Assembly (NCBI GenBank): GCA_900542615.1
Contig: UQOG01000113.1
Coordinates: 1-6,372 of the forward strand
Reading direction: 5' to 3'
Length of the DNA stretch: 6,372 bases
DNA from: an uncultured Eubacteriales bacterium
GTDB taxonomy: Bacteria > Bacillota > Clostridia > Christensenellales > CAG-138
The first letter of the stretch is position 1. Each line of letters opens with the position of its first letter. The notes under the pieces are model-generated. The model searched no databases and was not told the DNA's origin. It saw only the letters and a program-made list of their open reading frames with translations. Below are positions 1 to 5,419 of this stretch, in pieces. Made by a program: the position numbers and the translations under genes.

Positions 1-16
1 GGGAGCTATGAAAACC

Positions 17-46
17 TCGAAAAAGTGGCGCAAGCCACTTTTTCGA
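17..46. terminator. Bidirectional-looking hairpin terminator beyond the TSUP gene
   Basis: A perfect 13-bp stem (17-29 with 34-46) closes a GCAA tetraloop. The arms contain a run of five A and a matching run of five T next to a GTGGC/GCCAC core, so a transcript from either strand ends its stem in GCCACTTTTT. This is the usual shape of a bidirectional intrinsic terminator. It lies about 97 bases past the stop codon of the leftward TSUP gene and could end the kinase-phosphatase-permease operon. It is also the first of three adjacent hairpins, so it may be part of a dispersed repeat rather than a dedicated terminator. Confidence 0.6.
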
Positions 47-95
47 CAGCCTGAGCAGGGGCCGAAGGCCCCTGCTTTGTGGGCGCTGGGCGCCC
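17..95. repeat. Cluster of three adjacent GC-rich hairpins (palindromic repeat-like)
   Basis: Three inverted repeats follow one another in 79 bases. The first is the 13-bp stem at 17-46. The second pairs AGCAGGGGCC (54-63) with GGCCCCTGCT (67-76) around a 3-base GAA loop. The third pairs GGGCGC (81-86) with GCGCCC (90-95) around TGG. A C-rich run follows to about 107. No reading frame here looks real. The arrangement resembles REP/BIME-type intergenic palindromic elements; copy number elsewhere in the genome cannot be seen from this window. Confidence 0.55.
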
Positions 96-142
96 CCGCC
101 GCCCCCCGTGGGACGCAGGATAGCGCATAGCCTAGATTGCGA

Positions 143-907
143 TCAGAAAACGTCCAGGATGAGCTTGACCAGCATCAGCAGGATCATGATGGCCATGATG
201 GGCCGAATGAACCGGGCGCCGTTTTTGATGGCCAGCCGGCTGCCCAGGAGATTGCCTGCAATGGCGCACACGGCCATGGGGAGGCCGGCGGCGAACCACA
301 CCTTGCCGCCCAGGATGTAGGTGACCAAAGCGCCGGTATTGCTGGCCAGGTTTACCACCTTGGCGTTGCCGCTGGCCTGGACCAGGTCGGCGCCCAGCAC
401 GGTGCAAAAAAGGATGATATAGAACGTGCCGGCCCCGGGGCCGAAGAACCCGTCATAGGCGCCCACCCCCAGGCCGATCAGGCAGGCGTAGAGGGCCTGC
501 CGAAACCGGGAGAGGGAGCGTTGCCTGGGGGTCTGGCCGAAGCCCTTGTTCAAGGAGAGAAAGAGGGCGGCGGCGGGCAGGAGCACCATGAGGCAATAGC
601 TCAGGTATTTTTCGCTCAGGTGCATGGCCAGCAGGGCGCCCAGTGGCGCGCCGGCCAGGGCGCCGGCGGCGGCGAACAGGGCGGTATACCAGCATATGTT
701 GCCGCTGCGGCCATACTGGATCACGCTGGTGAGGGTGCCCAGGCTCATGGCCAGCTTATTGGTGCCATAGGCGGTATGGATGGGGATGCCGGCCAGCAGG
801 GCGGAGGGCACGCTGATGGTGCCGCCGCCCCCGGCGATGGAATCGGCAAAGCCGGCCAGAAACAGCAGGGGGCAGACGATGGGCAAAACATGGGCCAAGG
901 CGGGCAT
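143..907 (-). CDS. TSUP (TauE/SafE) family permease, YfcA-like
   Basis: This 254-residue, very hydrophobic protein of several membrane helices is probably an inner-membrane permease. Members of the family move sulfite, thiosulfate, sulfoacetate or other small organic anions; the substrate here is not evident. The two family repeats are visible. The N-terminal one has GFADSIAGGGGTISVP at residues 19-34, and the C-terminal one has GAYDGFFGPGAGTF at 149-162 followed by GNAKVVNLASN at 180-190. The second pair of motifs is typical of the YfcA branch. Length is normal for the family. The ATG at 907 is preceded by GGAGGT (915-920) with 7 bases of spacing. The gene follows the PAP2 gene by 21 bases and is the last of the leftward cluster. 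Sulfur transport is tempting given cysK-cysE nearby, but that is inference only. Confidence 0.9.
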   Translation of the reverse strand: MPALAHVLPIVCPLLFLAGFADSIAGGGGTISVPSALLAGIPIHTAYGTNKLAMSLGTLTSVIQYGRSGNICWYTALFAAAGALAGAPLGALLAMHLSEKYLSYCLMVLLPAAALFLSLNKGFGQTPRQRSLSRFRQALYACLIGLGVGAYDGFFGPGAGTFYIILFCTVLGADLVQASGNAKVVNLASNTGALVTYILGGKVWFAAGLPMAVCAIAGNLLGSRLAIKNGARFIRPIMAIMILLMLVKLILDVF

Positions 908-928
908 GGGCGGGACCTCCGGGGAAGA

Positions 929-1582
929 CTAGGCTTTTGCGCGTCCTTTGGGATGAAATCCGTAGATCACCCAATATATGGGCAGGCACAGGGCGAGGCC
1001 GGCCAGGGTATCCAGGATGGAGTGCTGCTTGATGAACACCGTAGAAGCGCAGATCAGGAGGGCGATCACCACGTACGCCTTGCGGAGCCAGGGCTTAAAG
1101 CGGGGAGAATCATAGGCGGCGAACACCGCGGCAAACGAGCCCAGGGCATGGATGCTGGGCAATACGTTGGTATTGGTATCCGCGGCGTAAATGGCGGCGA
1201 TCATACGGGTAAAGACGGTGTCCTCGTCAAAGGAGGAGGGGCGCAGGTCCTGCCCATTGGGGAAGATCAGGAAAAAGACCAGGCTAAAGGTGAAGCCCAG
1301 GGCAATGAACTGCATATAGCGTCGGAAGCAGGCCCCATCTCGAACGCCCAGATACACGCCCGTGCAGACCATAAAGGGGAACCAGGCATAGTAGGCCAGC
1401 ACAAAGGGCGGGCAAAAGGGGATGGCATCGTCCACCAGGGGCCAATAGGAGGCCCAGTAATCCGACTGGGGTGTAATATAGCTTTCGATCCAAAAGAAAG
1501 CCGCCAAGTATATGGGCAGGTAAAGGGCCCAGAGCCAATGGCGGTTTTCAGGTGCGCGCAGGTCAAATTTCATAGTACACAT
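929..1582 (-). CDS. PAP2-family membrane phosphatase
   Basis: This 217-residue polytopic membrane protein belongs to the PAP2 superfamily, which removes phosphate from phosphatidic acid, prenyl pyrophosphates or related lipid phosphates at the membrane face. Motif 2 is PSIH at residues 142-145. Motif 3 ends in KQHSILD with His187 and Asp191, the expected catalytic histidine and its partner. Of motif 1 only Arg114-Pro115 (in GQDLRP) remains, and the usual upstream lysine is not obvious, as in the Aur1/inositol-phosphorylceramide-synthase-like branch. The stretch DDAIPFCPPFVLAYYAWFP near 51-69 is also typical of that branch. The start at 1582 has AAAGGG four bases upstream; an ATG at 1573 is possible. 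The gene begins 10 bases after the lipid kinase stop, so the two are surely co-transcribed. Exact substrate unknown. Confidence 0.87.
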   Translation of the reverse strand: MCTMKFDLRAPENRHWLWALYLPIYLAAFFWIESYITPQSDYWASYWPLVDDAIPFCPPFVLAYYAWFPFMVCTGVYLGVRDGACFRRYMQFIALGFTFSLVFFLIFPNGQDLRPSSFDEDTVFTRMIAAIYAADTNTNVLPSIHALGSFAAVFAAYDSPRFKPWLRKAYVVIALLICASTVFIKQHSILDTLAGLALCLPIYWVIYGFHPKGRAKA

Positions 1583-1592
1583 GCGGCCCTTT

Positions 1593-2486
1593 CTATTTTT
1601 GTTTAATGATCAGCTGCATGGCCTGGTGAAGGTTTTCCACCAGGATGCTGGCGCTGCCCGCCGCGTATTCCCCATCCAGGGTCCAGGGCATATTGGGGTT
1701 GGCGTCGATCCAGACCTTATCCGCCACGAAGAAGTGGATCATTTCCGGATCATATTGCTGGGTCTGCAAGGAAACCACAATGCGGTTGAGGGCGTTCAGG
1801 GTGAGGGGCGCCTTGATAAGGGTGATTTCAAAAAGGCCATCGTCCAGGGAAACCAGCTGTTTATCCAGGGTAAGCACCCCGCCGATGCTGGTGGCGTTGC
1901 TGATGGCGCCAAAGATATAATCCCCCTCAAAGCTGGCATTTTGGGAGCGCAGGGCCAGATGCACAGGCCGGATATTGGGCAGATCCTTCATGCCCTCCAG
2001 CACATAGGCCAAATGCCCCAGCATGTTTTTGGAGCTTTGGGGGGTGCTGTAGCTGGCTTCGGTAAAGGCGCCAAAGCTGGCCACATAGGAGAATTTCCGG
2101 CCGTTGAAGCTGCCCACGTCCAGCCGTTTGGGCGTTCCTTCGATTATATCCTTAGCAGCCGTTAGCACATCTTTGGATAATCCCAGGGACGCGGCAAAAT
2201 CATTGGTGCTGCCGGCAGGGATGTAGCCCATGGGTATATCCACTCCGCTGTCCAGCAGACCGCTCAGGGCTTCGTTCATGGTGCCGTCGCCGCCGATACA
2301 GACCACAAGATCAAAGGAAGGGGCGTTTTCTTGGGCGATACGGGTAGCATGGCCCTGGCTGGCAGTACAATATACGGTACAAATATAGCCGTTGCGGTTG
2401 AACAAGGCGATAATATCCGCCAAAAACCGGTTGGCCTTCCGCATACCGGCAGCCGGATTGAGGATGAGCAGCAAACGCTTCTGCAA
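1593..2486 (-). CDS. Diacylglycerol kinase-family lipid kinase (DagK/YegS type)
   Basis: A soluble or membrane-peripheral kinase that uses ATP to phosphorylate a lipid such as diacylglycerol; other family members use different lipids. The family motifs are clear: NPAAG near the N-terminus for nucleotide binding, GGDGTMNEAL about 55 residues later, GSTNDFA, and LDGE about 25 residues from the C-terminus, whose Asp matches the proposed catalytic base. Length (297 residues from this start) is normal. I chose the TTG at 2484-2486, giving MQKRLLLILNPAAG, because a perfect AGGAGG (2497-2502) lies 10 bases upstream and relatives begin just before NPAAG. A longer frame opens at a TTG at 2525 (310 residues) but has no ribosome binding site. 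It leads a cluster with PAP2 phosphatase and TSUP genes, so kinase and phosphatase may act on opposite sides of one lipid-phosphate cycle (inference). Confidence 0.9.
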   Translation of the reverse strand: MQKRLLLILNPAAGMRKANRFLADIIALFNRNGYICTVYCTASQGHATRIAQENAPSFDLVVCIGGDGTMNEALSGLLDSGVDIPMGYIPAGSTNDFAASLGLSKDVLTAAKDIIEGTPKRLDVGSFNGRKFSYVASFGAFTEASYSTPQSSKNMLGHLAYVLEGMKDLPNIRPVHLALRSQNASFEGDYIFGAISNATSIGGVLTLDKQLVSLDDGLFEITLIKAPLTLNALNRIVVSLQTQQYDPEMIHFFVADKVWIDANPNMPWTLDGEYAAGSASILVENLHQAMQLIIKQK

Positions 2487-2496
2487 GGCTCCCAAA

Positions 2497-2502
2497 CCTC
2501 CT
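2497..2502 (-). promoter_or_regulatory. Shine-Dalgarno site that sets the lipid kinase start
   Basis: The minus strand reads AGGAGG here, 10 bases before the TTG at 2486. It sits inside the longer frame that opens at 2525, which argues that the upstream 13 codons are not translated. Spacing is slightly long but workable. Confidence 0.6.
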
Positions 2503-2513
2503 GTAGAAGATGT

Positions 2514-2529
2514 CCGTTTTTCCAAACGG
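2514..2529 (-). other. Small inverted repeat in the lipid kinase leader
   Basis: CCGTTT (2514-2519) pairs with AAACGG (2524-2529) around a 4-base loop. In the predicted transcript starting near 2542 it would form a short 5' hairpin ahead of the ribosome binding site, and it overlaps the rejected TTG at 2525. No known riboswitch or operator is recognised; it may be mRNA-stabilising or chance. Confidence 0.3.
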
Positions 2530-2548
2530 GCGTAGCAAAGCTAGCTAT

Positions 2549-2577
2549 ATTCTACAGGACAAACAGAATCCCATCAA
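2549..2577 (-). promoter_or_regulatory. Predicted sigma-A promoter for the kinase-PAP2-TSUP operon
   Basis: On the minus strand TTGATG (2572-2577, 4 of 6 to the -35 consensus) is followed by exactly 17 bases and TAGAAT (2549-2554, 5 of 6 to the -10 consensus). Transcription would start near 2542, giving a leader of about 56 bases to the TTG at 2486. It lies in the gap after cysE, just where a new transcription unit would need it. Confidence 0.6.
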
Positions 2578-2611
2578 TAGCAGGATGCAATGGCATTGTG
2601 AACATTTTGTT

Positions 2612-3226
2612 TCATCCCTGGGCGAGCTCGTCGATGCGCCGGTTGATCCGGCACAGCTCCTGCATAATGGGGTCGGGGATGTGGGTATGATCCAAATCGT
2701 CCACCCGGCGGCCCGCCACCCGCACCACCCGGGCAGGCACGCCCACGGCGGTGGCGTCCGGGGGTACGGGGGCGAGCACCACCGCATTGGCGGCGATTCG
2801 GGCGCCCTGGCCCACGGTAAAGCTGCCCAACACCTTGGCTCCGGCACCTACGGTCACGTGGTTTTCCAGGGTGGGATGGCGTTTGCCAACGTCTTTGCCG
2901 CTGCCCCCCAGGGTGACTCCCTGGTACAGCAGGATGTCGTCCCCCAGGATGGCGGTTTCCCCAATGACCAGGCCGGTGCCATGGTCGATCACCAGCCGCC
3001 GGCCGATTTGGGCGCCGGGGTGGATGTCGATGCCGGTGCGGCGTTTGGCGCCCTCGGAGATCCAGCGGGCCAGGAAGCGCCGGTTCCGCTGATACAACCA
3101 ATGGGCGATCCGGTGGCAGATCAGGGCATGGACGCCGGGATACAACAAAAAAATTTCCAGCTTAGAATGGGCGGCCGGGTCTTTCTCCTGGTAGGCCGCC
3201 AAAAGTTCTTGCAATCGTTTCCACAT
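2612..3226 (-). CDS. cysE: Serine O-acetyltransferase
   Basis: This enzyme transfers an acetyl group from acetyl-CoA to L-serine to give O-acetylserine, the first step of cysteine synthesis in the cytoplasm. The N-terminal helical part is followed by a left-handed beta-helix of hexapeptide repeats from about residue 64. Residues matching the catalytic set of E. coli CysE are present: Asp67 in DIHP, His82 in DHGTG and His117 in KRHPT. At 204 residues it is of the short type with a reduced N-terminal domain. I chose the ATG at 3226 because MWKRL is a typical family start; it lies 7 bases after the cysK stop and depends on translational coupling, as no good ribosome site is seen. A TTG at 3244, overlapping cysK by 11 bases with AGGA four bases upstream, is the alternative (210 residues). 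The C-terminus ends in Gly, not the Ile that usually docks into CysK. Confidence 0.94.
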   Translation of the reverse strand: MWKRLQELLAAYQEKDPAAHSKLEIFLLYPGVHALICHRIAHWLYQRNRRFLARWISEGAKRRTGIDIHPGAQIGRRLVIDHGTGLVIGETAILGDDILLYQGVTLGGSGKDVGKRHPTLENHVTVGAGAKVLGSFTVGQGARIAANAVVLAPVPPDATAVGVPARVVRVAGRRVDDLDHTHIPDPIMQELCRINRRIDELAQG

Positions 3227-3233
3227 ATAGTAT

Positions 3234-4163
3234 TTATCGATCAAACAATCCTATGGATAAATACCGTTCGCCGGTATCGGGCAATAGGACGATGATATTC
3301 CTTTCTTGGTTTTCCGGGCGCTTTGCCAGCAAAGTCGCCCCGTGGAGGGCGGCGCCCGACGAGATCCCCGCAAGGATCCCCTCGGTGGCCGCCAGCTCCC
3401 TAGCGGCAGTATATGCTTCCTCCGTGGTGACGGTGCAGATCTGGTCCATCAGGCTTTGGTCCAGGTTTTTCGGGATGAAGTTGGCGCCGAGGCCCTGTAG
3501 GCCGTGGGGGCCCGCCTTGCCGCCGGATAACAGGGGACTGTCCGCCGGCTCGATGGCCAGGATCTTCACGGCGGGGTCCTGCTCCTTGAGATACCGGCCC
3601 GTGCCCGTAAGGGTGCCGCCGGTGCCTACCCCTGCCACAAACCAGGCCACTTGGCCTTCCATATCCCGCCAGATCTCCGGGCCGGTGGTGGCGTAGTGGG
3701 CCGCGGGATTGTCCGGGTTGTCGAATTGGCCGGGAATAAAGCTGCCGGGAATGGAGGCGGAAAGCCGCTCCGCTTCCCCAATGGCCCCCGTCATGCCCTC
3801 TGCCGCCGGGGTGAGCACCAGCTCCGCCCCATAGGCCCGCAGCAGCATCTGCCGCTCCTGGCTCATATTGTCCGGCATGGTCAGGATCACCCGGTAGCCC
3901 CGGCTTACCCCCAGGGCCGCCAGGCCGATGCCCGTATTGCCGCTGGTGGGCTCGATTACCACGCCGCCGGGTTTTAACAGGCCTTTTTTCTCCGCCCCAT
4001 CCAACATACATCGGGCCACCCGGTCCTTGGCGCTGCCGGCCGGGTTGCAGGACTCCAGCTTGGCAAAGAGCTTGCCGCAACAGCCCAGGGCCGCTTCGTA
4101 GCGGCGCAGCCGCAAAATGGGGGTATTGCCGATAAGTTCGCCGATGTTGGATGCGATGGCCAT
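3234..4163 (-). CDS. cysK: Cysteine synthase A (O-acetylserine sulfhydrylase)
   Basis: This pyridoxal-phosphate enzyme joins O-acetylserine with sulfide to make L-cysteine and acetate. All landmarks of the fold-type II family are present: Lys46 in GSAKDR for the cofactor Schiff base, PTSGNTG at 72-78 as the substrate-binding loop, GVGTGG at 178-183 as the phosphate-binding loop, and SSGAA at 268-272 near the pyridine nitrogen. Length (309) is standard and QFDNPDNPAAH at 146-156 is typical of cysteine synthases rather than cystathionine beta-synthases. The ATG at 4163 has AGGAGG (4169-4174) five bases upstream. It is the first gene of a leftward unit with cysE directly behind it, so the pathway's last enzyme is made before its first. 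A strong promoter with a palindrome at the start site lies upstream. Confidence 0.96.
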   Translation of the reverse strand: MAIASNIGELIGNTPILRLRRYEAALGCCGKLFAKLESCNPAGSAKDRVARCMLDGAEKKGLLKPGGVVIEPTSGNTGIGLAALGVSRGYRVILTMPDNMSQERQMLLRAYGAELVLTPAAEGMTGAIGEAERLSASIPGSFIPGQFDNPDNPAAHYATTGPEIWRDMEGQVAWFVAGVGTGGTLTGTGRYLKEQDPAVKILAIEPADSPLLSGGKAGPHGLQGLGANFIPKNLDQSLMDQICTVTTEEAYTAARELAATEGILAGISSGAALHGATLLAKRPENQERNIIVLLPDTGERYLSIGLFDR

Positions 4164-4168
4164 GGTTG

Positions 4169-4200
4169 CCTCCTGAAACCTAGGGGAGGATCCCCTGAAA
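4169..4200 (-). promoter_or_regulatory. cysK leader: ribosome binding site with competing hairpins
   Basis: The AGGAGG site (4169-4174) lies next to a short hairpin made by AGGGGA (4182-4187) and TCCCCT (4191-4196) with a 3-base loop. On the transcript the CCTCC within this hairpin can instead pair with the GGAGG of the ribosome site, so the two pairings exclude each other. CCTGAAA also occurs twice in the plus strand (4172-4178 and 4194-4200). A leader switch is possible, but these stems are short and may be chance. Confidence 0.3.
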
Positions 4201-4202
4201 TC

Positions 4203-4227
4203 AATTCCAACTGAATCAGTAAGAATT
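4203..4227. promoter_or_regulatory. Near-palindromic operator at the cysK start site
   Basis: Half-sites AATTCCAACTGA and TCAGTAAGAATT flank a single central A at 4215; 10 of 12 positions are complementary, the two exceptions lying together in the middle of each arm. It begins about where transcription of cysK should start, so a bound protein would block initiation or early elongation. Cysteine genes in Firmicutes are commonly repressed by the Rrf2-family regulator CymR, whose sites are AT-rich with GGAATT-type ends; the match to that class is from memory and is inference. Confidence 0.55.
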
Positions 4228-4233
4228 AAACTA

Positions 4234-4263
4234 AGGATACATGGAACCTAGCCCCTTTGTCAA
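4234..4263 (-). promoter_or_regulatory. Predicted sigma-A promoter of cysK-cysE
   Basis: On the minus strand a perfect TTGACA (4258-4263) is followed by 18 bases and TATCCT (4234-4239, 4 of 6 to the -10 consensus). The start would be near 4227, giving a leader of about 64 bases. The leader is too short for a T-box, so control is more likely by a DNA-binding protein at the adjacent palindrome. Confidence 0.65.
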
Positions 4264-4308
4264 GAGGGCGCGTATGGATTCCCCGGCCGAGGGGCAAAAT
4301 GGCCGCGC

Positions 4309-4337
4309 TTTTCAAAAAATAGAAATTTTGTTATAAT
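4309..4337 (+). promoter_or_regulatory. Predicted extended -10 promoter of the DUF4349-SIMPL operon
   Basis: A consensus TATAAT (4332-4337) is preceded by TG at 4329-4330 in the extended -10 position. TTTTCA (4309-4314, 4 of 6) lies 17 bases upstream as a -35. Transcription would start near 4344 with a leader of about 62 bases. Its -35 lies 45 bases from that of the divergent cysK promoter. Confidence 0.7.
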
Positions 4338-4390
4338 ACATGCAACCCGACCGGGCGTTCGTGCGTTTTATTCATATACGAACAAAAAAC

Positions 4391-4397
4391 AGGGAGG
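4391..4397 (+). promoter_or_regulatory. Shine-Dalgarno site that sets the DUF4349 start
   Basis: AGGGAGG lies 8 bases before the ATG at 4406. The in-frame ATG at 4340 falls before the predicted transcription start and has no such site, so it is rejected. Confidence 0.75.
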
Positions 4398-4405
4398 AAG
4401 CGCGC

Positions 4406-5419
4406 ATGAGAAAAGTTTGGCTCATATGGATATTGGCATTGCTCCTGATGGCTACCCTATGGGGATGTGCGGCTAAGTCCGCCGGTGCTGACAGCGCGGA
4501 TACGGCCACCACGGAAATGGCGGTGGAAGCCCCGGCCGCCGAGCCCCAGGCGGCGATGGTTACGGGCGAGGCCGATATGGGCTATGCGGGGGGCGGGGAG
4601 AGCGGCAGCAGCTTTTCCCAGAATTATGGCGGCCACAAGGTGATCTCCACCTATGAGATGGAGCTGCGCACCGACGCCTTCGACGCCCATTATGAGGCCC
4701 TGGTCTCCAAGGCAAAGGCCATGGGCGGCTATGTGCAGTACGGCAACGTATGGGGCACCAAGCCCGAGGTCTATGGGGACAGCGGCCGCTCGGCGGAGCT
4801 GACCTTCCGCATCCCGGCGGAGCAGGCGGAGGCATTTTTAACCTTTGCCGAGGGCAATGGGGAAGTGGTCCGCCAGAGCGTCAATACGGAGGACGTGACC
4901 CTGGATTATTACGACCGGGAGACCCGCCTGGAGGTGCTGCGCACCCAGCTGGACCGGCTCCAGAGCATCCTGGTGGAAACCGACAACCTGGCGGATATCA
5001 TCGAGCTGGAGCAGGCCATTTCGGACGTCACCCTGGAGATCGAGCAGATGACCACCCAGCTGCGCCGCTATGACGACCTGATCGACTACGCCACCGTGCA
5101 TATTTACCTTTACGAGGAATCCCTCATCGCCGGCCCCGCCGCCACCAAGGGCTTTGGGGAGCGGGTCAGCGAAGGCTTCCGTTCCAACCTGAGCGGCGTG
5201 GGGGTGTTCCTGGAAAACAGCCTGGTTTGGTTGATCAGCGCCCTGCCCGTATTGGTTCTGCTGGCGGCGATCGCCCTGGTGGTGATCCTGATCGTGCGGG
5301 CCATTTGCAGAAAACGGAAGAATAAACAGGATCCTAACAAAAATAACCCGCCGGCCAATTCCGTACCCTGGAAGCTGCCGGAGAAAAAGACGGAGGACGA
5401 CCATGGAAAGAAAGAATAG
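4406..5419 (+). CDS. DUF4349 domain-containing lipoprotein with C-terminal membrane helix
   Basis: This 337-residue envelope protein has no established molecular function. The start at 4406 gives a lipoprotein signal: basic MRK, a hydrophobic run, and LWGC with Cys21 as the predicted lipidated residue. Residues 22-76 are a low-complexity Ala/Gly/Ser/Glu-rich linker. The DUF4349 domain spans about 79-302 and holds, in order, a beta-rich part with YEMELRTDAF and AELTFRIPAE, a coiled coil at about 168-222, and a strand DYATVHIYLYEE. A strong membrane helix follows at about 273-297, then a basic RKRKNK and a polar 36-residue tail, presumably cytoplasmic. The protein would thus be held in the membrane at both ends. 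It is first in a two-gene unit and overlaps the SIMPL gene by 17 bases. Family assignment is by recognition of this architecture. Confidence 0.86.
   Translation: MRKVWLIWILALLLMATLWGCAAKSAGADSADTATTEMAVEAPAAEPQAAMVTGEADMGYAGGGESGSSFSQNYGGHKVISTYEMELRTDAFDAHYEALVSKAKAMGGYVQYGNVWGTKPEVYGDSGRSAELTFRIPAEQAEAFLTFAEGNGEVVRQSVNTEDVTLDYYDRETRLEVLRTQLDRLQSILVETDNLADIIELEQAISDVTLEIEQMTTQLRRYDDLIDYATVHIYLYEESLIAGPAATKGFGERVSEGFRSNLSGVGVFLENSLVWLISALPVLVLLAAIALVVILIVRAICRKRKNKQDPNKNNPPANSVPWKLPEKKTEDDHGKKE

Noticed and set aside
137..1606. A 489-codon open frame on the plus strand opposite the PAP2 and TSUP genes.
   Set aside because: It is a GC-rich antisense shadow: its translation is low-complexity Gly/Gln/Ala/His, while the opposite strand carries two recognisable families with ribosome sites.
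2590..2611. Possible terminator after cysE from CAATG/CATTG pairing.
   Set aside because: The stem is 5 bp with a 1-base loop and no T tract.
2510..3295. A 261-codon plus-strand frame opposite cysE.
   Set aside because: Antisense to a clear serine acetyltransferase; the translation is His/Gly/Ala-rich with no domain and no ribosome site was seen.
4164..4233. Possible cysteine T-box or SAM riboswitch ahead of cysK.
   Set aside because: The predicted leader is only about 64 bases, with no T-box antiterminator sequence and no terminator stem.
4281..4294. CCCC/GGGG inverted pair between the divergent promoters.
   Set aside because: Only four pairs around a 6-base loop in GC-rich DNA; not enough to call an operator.
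4340..4405. Upstream in-frame ATG extending the DUF4349 protein by 22 residues.
   Set aside because: It lies 2 bases after the -10 box, before the expected transcription start, and would bury the lipoprotein signal behind a charged segment.
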